Assembly: GCA_902651635.1 (NCBI GenBank)
Contig: CACRSC010000006.1
Location: forward strand, 106,401-169,633
Source of the DNA: Mastigamoeba balamuthi
Taxonomy: Eukaryota; Evosea; Mastigamoebida; Mastigamoebidae
Length of the DNA stretch: 63,233 nt
Direction: 5' to 3'
The notes below the pieces were generated by a model. The model ran no database searches. It had not been told where the DNA came from and saw only the letters and a program-made list of their open reading frames with translations. A program made the translations under genes and the position numbers. Position 1 is the stretch's first letter; each line of letters begins with the position of its first letter. Below, one piece after another: positions 44,413 to 55,932 of the stretch.

Positions 44413-44967
44413 CAGAAAAAGAGGAGCGAGAAGAGGGGGAGCACAAGGGGTGCTGCGGAGAATAAACAAATAAAAAACTGCACGTTTGAGACGCTTCAGA
44501 TTGCGTCATTTCCCATGGAAACCGCGTGTGAGAAAAATCGGGCTGCCTCCACCGCCAGCAGCGCTGGGGCATGGCCCCGCCGCGGCCCGCAGGCGGTGCA
44601 AGACGGGTTCCAGGTGGCGCGCGTATCTGCAAATGAGCGAATCGCGTCCCGATAGAGGCATCGCGCGAGAATCTGATGTTGTTCCAGAAGGAGCGAGGGA
44701 GGACAGAAGGAATCCGGAGACACCCCGCTTTCCCACGCTTGGCGGACCACCTGCCAACCACCCCCCACACATCGTGTTGCCTGGAATCGCCACGTCGGTG
44801 CACTGGAACACCCAAGACATTTCGCACAGCCCGGGCTGCGGACCGAGCCCAAGCCGCGCGATAGCAGTGCCCGGCGGTTGTCTCGGCACAGAGAAGAAGA
44901 ACTGTACACGTCAACGCAGATAAACCTCGAGATTCGGCCAAACAGGGATCCCAGATTTCCTCGGGGG
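44413..44967. promoter_or_regulatory. Divergent intergenic region
   Basis: There are 555 bases between the transporter gene (minus) and the SFR1-like gene (plus). No supportable gene is present; long antisense frames here are GC-rich noise. The region likely holds both promoters, but I see no distinct motif. Confidence 0.35.
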
Positions 44968-45699
44968 ATGGAGCCGGCGGTGCTCGACCGCCTGTCCCAC
45001 GGCCCAGCCACCGCGCACGAGCTCCTGCGCGACGTCCCCTCGTGCGGCGCCGTGCTCGACGACCTTGTTTCGCGCGGCGTCCTCTGCCGTCGCGCTGTCC
45101 CCGTGCCAGCCCCCTCGGGCAGCAGCACAGACGCAGCCGATGCCCTGCGCCTCTACTGGCGGTCCGAGACGGAGGAGGCGCCCGCGAGGCCCCCCGCGAG
45201 CACGGCGAACGAGACGCCCAAGCGCCCAGCGGGCCCCGTGAGGCGCTTCCGCAGTCCCCTGGCAGCGTCTCCATACGTCAGTCACACCCGCCTGTGGCTG
45301 TCTCCTCAACGATCTGCCAGAGCCTCAAGAGCTCGCGCCTGAGCGCCGAGGACGCAGAGGCACTGCTAGCGCGCACGAACAGCAAGATCGAAGCCGCCAA
45401 GGCGGGCCGTTTATTTTGTCAATTGATCGGGCGGGGAAATAACACTGCCAGCACAGAAAGAGATTGCGGATCTGAGGAGCAAGCTGAGCAAGACCCAGGC
45501 GCTGGCCGAGGGCGGCCACCTGGCGGAGCTGAGGGTCAAGTGGCTCGGCGCAGCGCAGAGGGCACTGCAGGAGATACAGGACCACCCCCGCGTCAGGGGG
45601 CCCGACGGAGAGCGCGTGCCGCTCGCACAGATCATCGCGGCGTTCCGGGTGCAGCCAGAGTACGTGGGCTACGACGTGGACGACGAGCAGTTCGTGTAG
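44968..45699 (+). CDS. SFR1/Mei5-like recombination mediator subunit (tentative)
   Basis: Three exons, 44968-45276, 45321-45408 and 45452-45699, give 214 residues in frame. The N-terminus (EPAVLDRLSHGPATAHELLR, VLDDLVSRGVLCRR) looks like a small winged-helix unit. The middle is disordered. The C-terminal part is a coiled coil (KEIADLRSKLSKTQALAEGG) followed by LRVKWLGAAQRALQEI, PLAQIIAAFRVQPE and YVGYDVDDEQFV. That order (coiled coil, KWxxAxxxAxxE, short helix, acidic YD..D end) is typical of SFR1/Mei5, partner of Swi5 in stimulating Rad51 or Dmc1 strand exchange. The call rests on pattern, not on a catalytic motif. Confidence 0.5.
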
Positions 45700-45933
45700 G
45701 CCCTGTGCAGTGCACCTCTCCGAGGAGTGACAGTAGCAGGCCCTTCCCGCTTCGAGCCTGTGCAGCGAAGTGTAACTCGGGCGGACAGAGAAAAAAAACC
45801 GGACTGTGAAATGCACACCCCAAACGTATTTCCCTTCCGGGCATATTCATTACACGCGGCGGTTGGATTCATTGTGCCTGCATTACTCCGTTGTTTCACT
45901 GCCTCGCCCACTTCGCACGCACAGAGCCAGGAG

Positions 45934-46950
45934 ATGGGGTCCGCCGTGTTCCGGGCCCGGCGCATGTCGGCGAGGATCGCCCCCGCAAGCCTCCCTGTCC
46001 ACCCCAAGGCCGCAGCCACCGCTGTCCAGCAGCGCCCACCGCCGCCCGTGCCCCGCCGGAAAAGCACCGCCCCAGCCGCCAACGACAACGACCCGGCCGC
46101 CGCCGCGCTGCAGGAGGTGCACGCGCTGATGGTGGCGCAGGGCCCGGGGTCCCTCGACGCCGCCTCGCTCCGCGCGCTGCTGGCCCGCCTGGGGCCGGGC
46201 GTGCTGCGGGCCGTGGCACGGATGCGGGACGGCCGCGTGTGCAGCCTCGTGCAGATGGCGGTTGCGGCCCGCAGGGAGGACGTGCTGCGCGTGCTGCTCG
46301 AGTGCGGGGCCGACCCCAACGCGGCGGCGGTGCCCGGGGGCCTGCTGCAGCCCCTGGCCATCGTGACGCAGAACATGCCGGGCGCGGAGACGGGGGCCAG
46401 CGGGGCAGCGGCGCGGGCCAAGTGCCACGCGCTTGCGAGGCTGCTCGTCGAGTTCGGCGCCCGCGTGGACGTGGCCACCGAGCGCCGGTGGCACTGCATG
46501 GTCCGCCGCGGCAGGGGCACCGGCACGCCGCTCTGGGCCGCCGTGGTCTGCGAGGACCTGGAGCTCGCGGAGATGCTGCTGGACAAGGCCGGGGCGGACC
46601 CCAACCTCTACTACAGCGACAACGGCGCGGGCGCGGGCTCCGAGACGCCGATGGACGCGGCCCAGTTCATCGCCGACGCCGCGACCCGCGCCAAGTTCAC
46701 GCGGCTGCTGGAGCGGCACGGCGGGCGGAGGTCCGTGGTCCACGACCCCGCCGAGGCCGTGCGCGTGGCCAGGCTGAGGGTGGAGGCGTTCCTGGGCGGC
46801 TGCCACGGGCGGCTGGGCGGGGACTCGCCGCTGGCGGGCACGGTGGACAGCGACGTGGCCGCGCGCATCTGCATGCTGGTCATGCCCCGCGCGGTCGAGG
46901 AGACCCTGTGCGCCGGGATGCTGGCCCTGTCGTGCGACGACTACAGATGA
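45934..46950 (+). CDS. Ankyrin-repeat protein
   Basis: Intronless, 338 residues, starting at the ATG at 45934; upstream in-frame sequence is AT-rich and intergenic in look. The N-terminal 50 residues are basic and Pro-rich (AVQQRPPPPVPRRKS). Ankyrin units are visible as SLVQMAVAARREDVLRVLLE with CGADPNA, ALARLLVEFGARVDV, and TPLWAAVVCEDLELAEMLLD with AGADPNLY, plus a final helix pair before the end. There is no signal peptide or membrane segment. It is probably a cytosolic or nuclear adaptor; the partner is unknown. Confidence 0.78.
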   Translation: MGSAVFRARRMSARIAPASLPVHPKAAATAVQQRPPPPVPRRKSTAPAANDNDPAAAALQEVHALMVAQGPGSLDAASLRALLARLGPGVLRAVARMRDGRVCSLVQMAVAARREDVLRVLLECGADPNAAAVPGGLLQPLAIVTQNMPGAETGASGAAARAKCHALARLLVEFGARVDVATERRWHCMVRRGRGTGTPLWAAVVCEDLELAEMLLDKAGADPNLYYSDNGAGAGSETPMDAAQFIADAATRAKFTRLLERHGGRRSVVHDPAEAVRVARLRVEAFLGGCHGRLGGDSPLAGTVDSDVAARICMLVMPRAVEETLCAGMLALSCDDYR

Positions 46951-47075
46951 TCTGAACAGGAGCACTCTATGCTCGCCCCTCTCGCGCGTTCTGGAACACA
47001 AACACGTGCAGTATTCGCGTTTTCCACAGGGAAGATTCTAGGTGTCAGAAGATCACAGTACTTTGGCTTGATTGG

Positions 47076-50000
47076 ATGGTTGTGCTGAGGGTGCGGGCGA
47101 GCGTTGGAGGGCCGGACCTGACACTGAGCGTCGACGACAGGACCACGGTCCTCAACGTCATCGTCCTCCTCGCGCACCAGCACCCCGACGTCATCTCGCC
47201 CGCCCTCATCCCGACGTCTGGCGTCCCCTCTCTCTCTCTCTCTCTTATTCCCCGATTCAAATCGCGATCGTCCAATTAATATCTAGATTCCGCCTGGGGC
47301 TCCAGTGCCACGATGACCCCCGCGCAGTCCTGCTGTGGCTCGAGCGCGCAGAGGCAATCGGGACGTACGCCATCTCGGACGACGACCGCCTCGTCGTCGA
47401 CGCCAACGCGCCCCAGACGACGCTCGACGTGGCCTCGCCGCGCCGCGTGGCGTCGCACCCGCCGCACGCGCTCTGCCGCGTCGTCGTCCCCGCGCCACGC
47501 CTCGCCAGCGGCAGCCCCGACCAGACCCTGCTCGCCGCGCTCGAGCAGTCGCACCCGCACCTCCGCGACGTGACGTCACGGCACGTCAGGACGATAAGCG
47601 ACGACGACGACGCGCCGGTGACGCCGCGCAAGTACGGGCCCGACGCCGAGGACGAGGAGGAGCGCGGGTGGATATGCGTGCGGGCGCGTGCGTGCGGGTC
47701 GGCGCAGTCGTGCGACTGCAGGTGGGCTGCCAGCGACCCTGCGCGCCGCGCCCTCGACTCCTCGTTCGCCTGCGGCGCCGAGGGCGGCGAGGTGGAGGCG
47801 ATCGTGTGGCCGCAGGGGTCCCCTTTCATCCCTGCGCCCACGTGGCGCGTTCGCGTGGTTGTGCCGCTGCTGCGGCTCTTCAAGGTGGCGCCTCCTTTTG
47901 TGTCGATTCAATTGAAGGGTCGTGCATTGACCCGCGCGAAAACAGACGATCGTGTTCTCGGAGCACGTGACGGTGGAGGACGTCGTGATTGGGCTGTGGG
48001 AGGACGCCAAGGTCCACCACGACCACGGCGACGTGTGCATCCGGCACTGGACGCAGTGGGAGCTGCGCTCGCCCGCTGGCACACCTCTGGAGCCACAGCG
48101 CTACATGGTCGACGCCGCCTCTGCGTGTGTCTCGCGTGAGTGGTGGCAGGAGTCCTTCGTCTTTGCACAGCTCCCTCACTCCACCCCGAGCGCTCGGGTC
48201 TACCGGTCGCCTGTGCCGTACAGCCCAGACCCCCAGACAGCGGCGACTGGCGCCGTGCTGTGCACGGTTCTGCTCTCCCACAAGGTCTCGTACGCGGTCC
48301 TCAGCGTGGACTCGAGCACGAGTGTCAGCGCGCTCTTGAGGGCCGTGCAGGAGAGCGCTGCCATACCCGAGGACGCAGCGGCAACTCTGCTCGTCCTACG
48401 CCGCGAGCAGTCGTCTTGGGTGCTGTCCGCAATGGACGCGGGCCGGTGCGTCGGCGAGTACGGGGGTCCCGTGCTGTCGCTCGAGTACAGGGAGCCGTGC
48501 AGGGCGCGCTCGCTGACGATCGTCACGGGCGTGCACTACACTGTCGGCGCCGTCGTCATCAGGACCGACGACATGCCGATGTCGCCCGTGCGTCGTGTGC
48601 TGCGACCGCACAAGAAGCTGCGCCACGACCAGGAGTCTGCCGGGCCCCGCGGCGTGCTGCTTTGCGGGCCCACGACGACTGTGCGCACCGCCCTCGACGG
48701 CATCACGTCGTTCCTCGGCATGGATCCCCGCGAGTACCGCCTGATGATGCCCGAGGTCATGTGCGTCGTGAAGTCGTGCAGCGGGGAGGACCAGCTCCGC
48801 GCGCTGCCCTCGGCGTCCAAGCGCGCGTACACGCGCGTCGCAGGCGAGCCCGCGCGGCACATGTGGACGTACCTCCTGCGCCCCGGCGACGACGTAGTCG
48901 TCGACCCAGTGCCCGGGCGCGGCTCGCGTCGCCTGGCGCTGCTCGCGGGCGAGAGCGTGATCAAGACGTACAGTGACGTCGTGCGCGGGGCGTACTCGGG
49001 GACGCTGTACGTGACCAACTACCGCCTGCTCTTCGTGCACGTGCAGAGCGCCGAGGACTACGTCGACGACGTCGAGATCCCCGCGGCGGCCATCGCGGCG
49101 CTCGACGTGCAGGCGACGGGCATGTCGCTGCGCATCGTCGTCAAGGACATACGCGTCGAGGAGTTCCTCATGCCCGCGGGCGTCGTGCGCGAGCTCGCGG
49201 ACGCCATCGGCATCGGCCGCGGGTACGTCCCGACGCGGCCCACCGACTGCTTCGCGTTCGCCTGCGGCCCGCAGGGCTCGCAGTCGCCGTGGAGCCCGTA
49301 CGACCCGCGCGCCGAGTTCGCGCGCCAGCACTACAACCCGCTGCAGTGGCGCATCTCCGAGGCCAACGCCTCGTACGGGCTCTGCGACACGTACCCCGCG
49401 GCGCTCGTGGTGCCCTTCGCGACGACCGACGCGGACCTCGCGAAGATGGCCGAGTTCCGCGCGCGCAGGCGGGTGCCGGCCGTCTGCTGGGTGCACCCGA
49501 CCAACGGGGCCACGATCAGCCGGTGCAGCCAGCCGACGGCGGGGCTCTCGGTGCTCTCGCGGCGCTGCGCAGAGGACGAGCGGTTCTTCCAGCTGCTGAT
49601 CAGGAACTCGCGCAAGGCCGAGCGCATGGTGTTTGTGGACCTGCGCGGCGAGATGTCGGTGGCGGGCAACGCGCTCATGGGCGGCGGCACGGAGAACACG
49701 AGCAACTACCCCAACTGCACGTCGGTGTTCCTCGACCTCGGCAACATGCACGCGATGCGGTCGAGCTTCGAGAAGCTTAGCGCGCTGTGCCTCGCGCAGA
49801 GCCCCTCCGAGTCCGGGTGGCTGCGCATGCTCGACGGCACGGGGTGGATGGAGCACCTGCAGAAGATGCTGCGCGGGGCCGTGCGCCTGTCGGACCTCGT
49901 CGTGCGCGGGATCCCCGTGATGGCGCACTGCAGCGACGGGTGGGACCGGACGCCCAAGGTCATCGCGCTGGCCGAGCTGCTGCTGGACCCCTACTACCGC

Positions 50001-50462
50001 ACGCTCGTGGGCTTCGAGGTGCTCGTCGAGAAGGAGTGGATGAGCTTCGGGCACCAGTTCGAGTCGCGCGTGGGCATCGGCAAGGCGCCCGACAGCGACC
50101 GCAACATCTCGCCCATCTTCATCATGTTCCTCGACAGCGTCTGGCAGATACACCAGCAGTTCCCCGCCGCGTTCCAGTTCAGCGAGTCGCTGCTCGTCTT
50201 CCTCGCCGACTGCTACTACAACGGCAGGTTCGGCACGTTCCTGTTCAACTGCGAGCTCGACAGGGCGCGCGCTGGGGCGCAGCGCCTCACGCGGTCCGCG
50301 TGGCAGCACGTCGCCGACAACGCGTGCGAGTTCACCAACGCGGCCTACACGGTCGGCACCGACGCCGTGCTGATCCCCTCGACGTCGCTCGCCGTGCTCC
50401 GCCTCTGGGCGTCGTACTACATGCGCTACAACGACAAGGTCATTGCGGTCGGCGACCCGTAG
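47076..50462 (+). CDS. Myotubularin-family phosphoinositide phosphatase with FERM/talin-F0-like N-terminus
   Basis: Three exons, 47076-47215, 47287-47884 and 47946-50462, give 1084 residues. The C-terminal half is a complete myotubularin: PH-GRAM (ESVIKTYSDVVRGAYSGTLY, VTNYRLLFVHV), the start of the phosphatase domain (HYNPLQWRISEANASYGLCD) and the active-site loop HCSDGWDRTPK, with all catalytic residues of CX5R kept, so it should remove the 3-phosphate from PI3P and PI(3,5)P2 on endosomes. The N-terminal half of about 580 residues holds several ubiquitin-fold-like units of the talin F0/FERM type, clearest in LTLSVDDRTTVLNVIVLLAH, then DDPRAVLLWLERAEAIGTYA and ISDDDRLVVDANAP. The first intron contains a CT microsatellite. 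Confidence 0.88.
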
Positions 50463-50689
50463 CCGCATCTGTCAATACACCATCTCCCCCTCCGTAATTT
50501 TTCTGTACGAGCTCGTTGAGACCTAAGGATCGACGATCGACGAGATCCACGATACCACCAAAGATCTGCGAAAAAAAAGTGCCTCTTCCGTGCCAAAAGG
50601 CCAAGCAGCGCTTTAATAAAGCAAGGCGAGAGGAATAATCAGCGGCGGCGGAGACTTATCCCGTGTACCCCACGCGCGGACTAGGAGAG

Positions 50690-52151
50690 ATGGCGGCGTC
50701 GTACGAGGACGAGCAGGAGGCGATGCAGTACCGGTCCAACACGCTGTCGTACAACGACATGCCGGTGGACCTCGTCCTCGTGCGCCACGGCGAGAGCGAG
50801 GGCAACCTCGCCCAAGTCCGCGCCCGCAACGGTACGCCGGGCGCGGTAATTCAATTACTGCACCTGCGCCTGTTCCAATTCCCTTTTGACCACCCCCCTC
50901 GCAGGGGACTCTGGGTGCTGGGACGCGGGCTTCAACGACAGGCACACCTCGCGGTACCGCCTCACCGACAAGGGCCGCAGCCAGGCAGCCCAGGTGCGCT
51001 AATGAGAGCGACGCAAACACCGCAGCCGGCAGCGGGAGACCCACACAGCCCGCCGCCTCCTCTTTCGCTCTCCGCCACCTGTGCAGGCGGGCAGGTGGCT
51101 GCTCAACCACTTCCCTGAGGGATTCGACCAGCATTTCTGCTCGTAAAGACCGATTCGCTGCTCCGCTTCTTTTTTTTTCCGAACCCCCCGCTGAGGCGCC
51201 TGCGCAGCGAGTACGTGCGAGCGATAGAGACGGCGTCGTGCCTGGACCTCCCCAACGCCCTGTGGACGCTGAACCTCTACCTGCGGTGCGGGGCCACTCA
51301 CACGCGCGCCGCTCGCTGTCTGAGCCGCATGGGACGGGGGCGCCAGCGAGAAGGACTCGGGGGTGTTCAGCGGCAAGCCGAGGGCAGGGGCGGCGGCCGA
51401 GGTCCAGAAGGACTACGCGGCGGAGAAGCAGCGGCGCGAGAAGGAGCAGTTCTACTACGCGGCGCCCGGGGGCGAGTCGATCGCGCACACGTGCATCCGC
51501 GTGGACCTGTTCCTGCAGTCGCTGTCGCAGAACTGCTCGGGGCTCAAGGTGGTCTGCGTGGTGCACAGGAACGTCATGATGGCGTTCAGGGTCGTGCTCG
51601 AGCGCATCCCGCAGCTGCGCTTCGAGGAGGTCTTCCTCAAGGACCCCGACAACGACATGGACAACTGCCACATACTCCACTACAGCCGCAGGAACCCCTT
51701 CACCCGCGAGATCCACACGCGTCAGTGGCCACTCCCCCCTCCCCCTTCTCTCTGGCTGACCCTGCCCCCCCCCCCCCCCCTTCGCACACGTGCAGACCTC
51801 AACTGGGTGAGGTCGCTGCTGCCGTGGAAGCGGATGGACAAGGGGTGGATGCAGATCATCAGGCCGAGGTTCACCAGCGACGCGCTGCACAAGATGGTGG
51901 GCGGCGTGCCGCAGATCGTCAACAACACCGAGGGCGAGATGGAGGACCTGCGCAAGGAGCAGGAGAGCCACGAGGACGGCGACCTCTCGGTCTCGCCCGC
52001 GCCGCAGCCGCACCTGCCGGCCTCTGTGCCGCACGGCTCGCACCCGATATACATAAACGCGCACGGCAGGGGGCTCTTCGACACGCCCTGCGTCAGCCCC
52101 TGCGGCACGCCCCCCTCGGCGCGCAGCGCGGCCCCGGACAAGCTCAATTGA
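50690..52151 (+). CDS. Histidine phosphatase (phosphoglycerate-mutase-like) protein
   Basis: Six exons, 50690-50831, 50905-50993, 51087-51142, 51196-51285, 51347-51720 and 51796-52151, give 368 residues in frame. The catalytic RHG motif is LVLVRHGESEGNLAQ. The helix after it reads YRLTDKGRSQAAQAGRWLLN, then SRLRSEYVRAIETASCL with the second active-site Arg. PGGESIAHTCIRVD and the second catalytic His in VVCVVHRNVMMAF follow. The fold is kept but substrate residues do not name an enzyme; fungal and plant relatives act on broad phosphates. A tail of about 100 residues, rich in Ser/Pro and charge, follows the domain. The donor at 51143 (GTAAAG) and the GAG acceptor at 51195 are atypical but keep frame. 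Confidence 0.85.
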
Positions 52152-52727
52152 TCCCTGCCCCCCAGGGGTGCGGGGCGGGGGAGCGCGTGCACCTTGCCTT
52201 GTGGGTGAGCTGTGCAGGACACGAAGACACGGCGTGCAGTGCAGCAAAGAAGAGGCGAGACACGTGCACACTACTGCTCGCCTCTGTGGCAACTGTGGTT
52301 TCGCTGTGCAACACTTGTGGAACAGGCCGGCAATTTCGTCGCTTGGAGTTCTGAGAGACACATTGGCTATTTATGCCCGGGGAAGGTGCATTCACCCGTA
52401 ATCTCGTCTCTGCCCGCATTTGCGACGCATCCCTCTTCCGGGGGTGATGCAGAGCGCAATCCGGGAGTGTCGTTCGGTCGGCACCAGCAGTTACGCAGAG
52501 TGGCGACGACACTCCTCGGTTTTTATCGGCGAGAAAGCGTTGAAGAGACGAAGAAGGAATTTCCTCAGAAGACTCGCGAAATATCACAGAAAGCACTTTA
52601 CGGGCGTCATCGTTCAGCCGCCTTGTGCCCACACCACCCCACCCGCTGCCCACACCCCCTATCGCTGTGCCCCTCAAAATCTCGCTCCCGTTTTTCTTCT
52701 TTGCATAAACCGCTTCTGCAAGGCAAC
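52152..52727. promoter_or_regulatory. Upstream region of amylase gene 1, with homology to that of gene 2
   Basis: There are 576 bases without a gene. Between about 52540 and 52620 it resembles 56480-56560 before the second amylase gene. Both contain GAATTTCC, CGCGAAA or CGGCGAAA, CACAGAAAGC, CTTTACGGGCGTCAT and then GCCG. The shared block suggests a duplicated promoter or 5' UTR carried with the gene. Confidence 0.5.
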
Positions 52728-55700
52728 ATGCGTACCGCCTGCAGTCTCGTTGCCACGGTGGCGCTGGCTGCCTGTGCTCTGGGCCAGCTCCAGCCCGGCA
52801 CCGGCGTCTTCCGCCTGTTCTACCAGTCGTCGTGGTCTGCCCCCCACATGCACTACAACGCTGATGGCTCCGGCTGGTGCGTCTGCGCAGTCCCTTACCC
52901 CCACCACCCCCCAATCTCTCTCGTCGTGTCTCTCTCCCCCCACCCCTACCCCTCTGCGGCAACGACCCACAAGACCCTGCACCTCATGGTGGTGGGGGTC
53001 TGCTGTGCTCGTGCTAGAAGTGCTTGAGGTGCTAGAGGGGCTGGTTGGGTGGGTTGTGCACCCGCTGCTGTCTATTTTTGTCGGCTGTGCCTGTGGAACA
53101 ACGCAGCAGCACATGCCCACATGGGATAAAGACTCACCGCAGCCCCCGCTGTGCGCCTGCAGGACCCCCGTGCCCGGCACCCTCATGACCCCCTCGGACA
53201 ACTCGTCGTGGCCCGCCCCCTCGTGCGTCGTCCCCCCTTCGCCCATCCCCGCAGCGGCCGAGACGCTGTGCTGTGTGTGGCTGACTTTGGTGGCGCTGGT
53301 GTGGTGCAGGTGGTGGATGGTGACTGTCGCCGCCAACCAGGTGACCTTCGTGCTGACCGACGGCGCCGGCTCCTGGGACAGCAACGGCGGCAAGAACTAC
53401 CTCGCCTCCCAGCCCGGCGTCTACACCCTCAAGGCGTTCTCGGGCGACCTCGCCACCGTCGACCTCTACGACAAGGTGCACCCCAGACACCCCCCGGTTG
53501 TTGCACCAGAATACCATTCTCATTCAGAGAAAACAACAACAGGGCTGCCCGATGGACTGCTCGGGCCACGGCCGCTGCTCGGCCACCTTCAAGTGCGAGT
53601 GCGGCGCGGGCTGGAGCGGCGCTGCCTGCACCTGCGCCCCGGGCACCTGCGGCGAGCACGGGCAGTGCGACTCGCAGGGCTCGTGCGTCTGCGTGGACCC
53701 CTTCGCGACGTGCAACAGCACCATGTGCGGCACCGACACGACCTCGGACATCGACAACTGCGGCGGCTGCGGCAAGAAGTGCACGGGCGGCCAGGGCGTC
53801 AAGTACGCCGACTGCCAGGCCGCGGCCTGCAAGATCGTCTGCGAGGACGGCTGGAAGCTCTGCCCCGACGCCTCGAGCTCGTCGGGCAGCGTCTGCGTCC
53901 AGGGCGCCGAGTGCCCCATGCCCCCTCTGCCCGGCTGCCAGATCTTCGAGGACAACCGCTGCAAGGTTCTCTCTCTCTCTCTCTCTCTCTCCACCTCGTG
54001 TAGGGGTGGCACAGGGACCAGCTCGACTGACGGCGGGGCGCAGACTGATACGCAGATCGACACGGACGCCAAGTACGCCGACAACGTGTGGTACACTCCC
54101 CGCCCCGGGGACGCGGACTACCTCGAGAGCTTCGGCGACTACTGGCGCCTGGTCGGCCACGCGCACGTCGTCTACGACGCCGGCCGCACGAGCGCCAAGG
54201 TCTCGATCATCGCGCAGCACCGCGACCCCACCGTGACGCTCTCGTACGAGTTTGACGGCGTCAAGCAGTCCAACAACGTCAAGGCCTACACCGCCTCCGA
54301 CGCCGGGCCCGCTGTCGTCCGCGTCCTCGGCGCCGACGGTGCGGTGCTGCAGCTGCAGGACGTGGACTTCCAGTGGTCTGCGCCCAAGGTGGACAGGACC
54401 GACGGCGACTTCCGCAGCGGGCAGAAGGGAGGCATCGTGGAGATGTTCGGGTGGCCGCACAAGGAGATCGAGGCCGAGTGCGAGTCGATGGCGGCGATGG
54501 GGTGGGCCGGAGTGAAGGTGTTCCCGATGCAGGAGCAGGTGATGAGCCTGCAGCCGTTCAACGACATCATGAACCCGTGGTACTTCATGTACCAGCCCGT
54601 TTCGTACCGGTTCGAGGGCCGCATGGGCACCCACGAGGACCTCCGCCAGATGGTGCGCCCAATCAGAGACCCGGCCTGCACAGCGCCATTCCTAACTGTG
54701 GCCTTCAGATCTACACGTGCAGGAAGTACGGCGTCAGGGTCTACGCCGACGCTGTCATCAACCACATGATCGGCTCGGGCAACGACATCAACCCCCACCA
54801 CAGGAACTCTGCCGGTGGCGGCTGCACGTACTGGCCGAACAAGAACTCGAGCGCGGAGCAGATGTCTCCCTTCTACTCGCAGGGCTTCACCTACACGTAC
54901 AACCAGCACACCGGCAAGAACCCTCTGGAGGAGTTCCCCGCCGTCCCCTACGGCCCCCTGGACTTCCACTGCGAGCGCGAGCTCAACTCGTGGAGCTCTC
55001 CTCTGATCCTGAACGCCGGGTGGCTGACTGGCCTGACGGACCTGCACACCGGCCGCGAGAACGTCCGCGAGAGGATTGCCGACTACCTGACGAGCATCCT
55101 GTCGATCGGGTTCAGCGGCTTCCGCATCGACGCCGCCAAGCACATCCAGCCCGACGACATCGTCGCCATCCTCACCAAGGCACGCACTTCTCATATCTTG
55201 CGGTCACCTGCGCTCCTTCTAACGTGCACGGATACACAGCTGAGGAACAACATGGGCGGGACGATGCCCGCCGACTGGATCACGTGGCTCGAGGTCCTGC
55301 TCGGTGGAGAGGCTGACCTCCTGCTCTGCAACGAGGGCAGTGGCTACAACTACGGCCCCTACATGGAGAAGAAGCTGCGCTCTGCTGGCTGGAGCGAGGC
55401 GGACATCCTCAAGGTGAAGATCTGGCACAGCGGGTACCCCAAGGAGCCCCAGGTCGACTGCGGCAAGATCAGCAAGCAGCGCGAGGCCATCCAGAACGAC
55501 GACGCCGACCAGCAGAACCCTGGCTCGTCGTCCCGCGACATGGCCGGTGAGGGCAGCGTCTTCATCAAGGAGCGCGACGTGGCCGCGCACAGGGGCTTCG
55601 AGGTCAAGCTCTTCACCAACCCCAACGGCGCCGCCGACAACGACAACGACTACCCCGTCCGCCTGCTGCTGTCGTCGTTCTTCTGGGGCGACAACGGCAT

Positions 55701-55932
55701 GGCGCAGGGCATTCCCGACGGCAAGTCGGACTGCTCGCTGTGCAAGTACACGTGCACGACGTGCCACGGGATGCCGTACACCAAGGCGCACGACCCCAGC
55801 TCGTGCGGGTACGACATGGAGGTGTACACGAGGACCCACAGGGACAAGGCGGTCATCAACGCCATGCGCAAGTGGATGAAGATGGGCACCACCCTCTCGA
55901 GCACCGAGCTCGGCCTCAGCGACAAGTGCTAG
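52728..55932 (+). CDS. Secreted GH13 alpha-amylase-type protein with CBM25/26 and EGF-like domains, copy 1
   Basis: Exons 52728-52876, 53163-53207, 53310-53475, 53543-54652, 54709-55179 and 55240-55932 give 877 residues. Order: signal peptide (SL-VATVALAACALG), starch-binding CBM25/26-like domain (MHYNADGSGW, PVPGTLMTPSDNSSWWMVT, FVLTDGAGSWDSNGG), EGF-like Cys cluster (CPMDCSGHGRC, CECGAGWSG), a Ser/Leu linker encoded by a CT repeat, then a GH13 barrel. GH13 motifs: region I DAVINHM, region II GFRIDAAKH (nucleophile Asp), region III WLEVLLG (acid Glu) and region IV NDDADQQ (Asp kept, usual His replaced). It likely hydrolyses starch or glycogen outside the cell or in food vacuoles. The last intron starts with GC. 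AATAAA follows at 55948. Confidence 0.88.

Noticed and set aside
52212-52727. In-frame extension upstream of the first amylase ATG
   Set aside because: The signal peptide begins right at the ATG at 52728, and copy 2 supports that start; the upstream codons are not conserved between copies.
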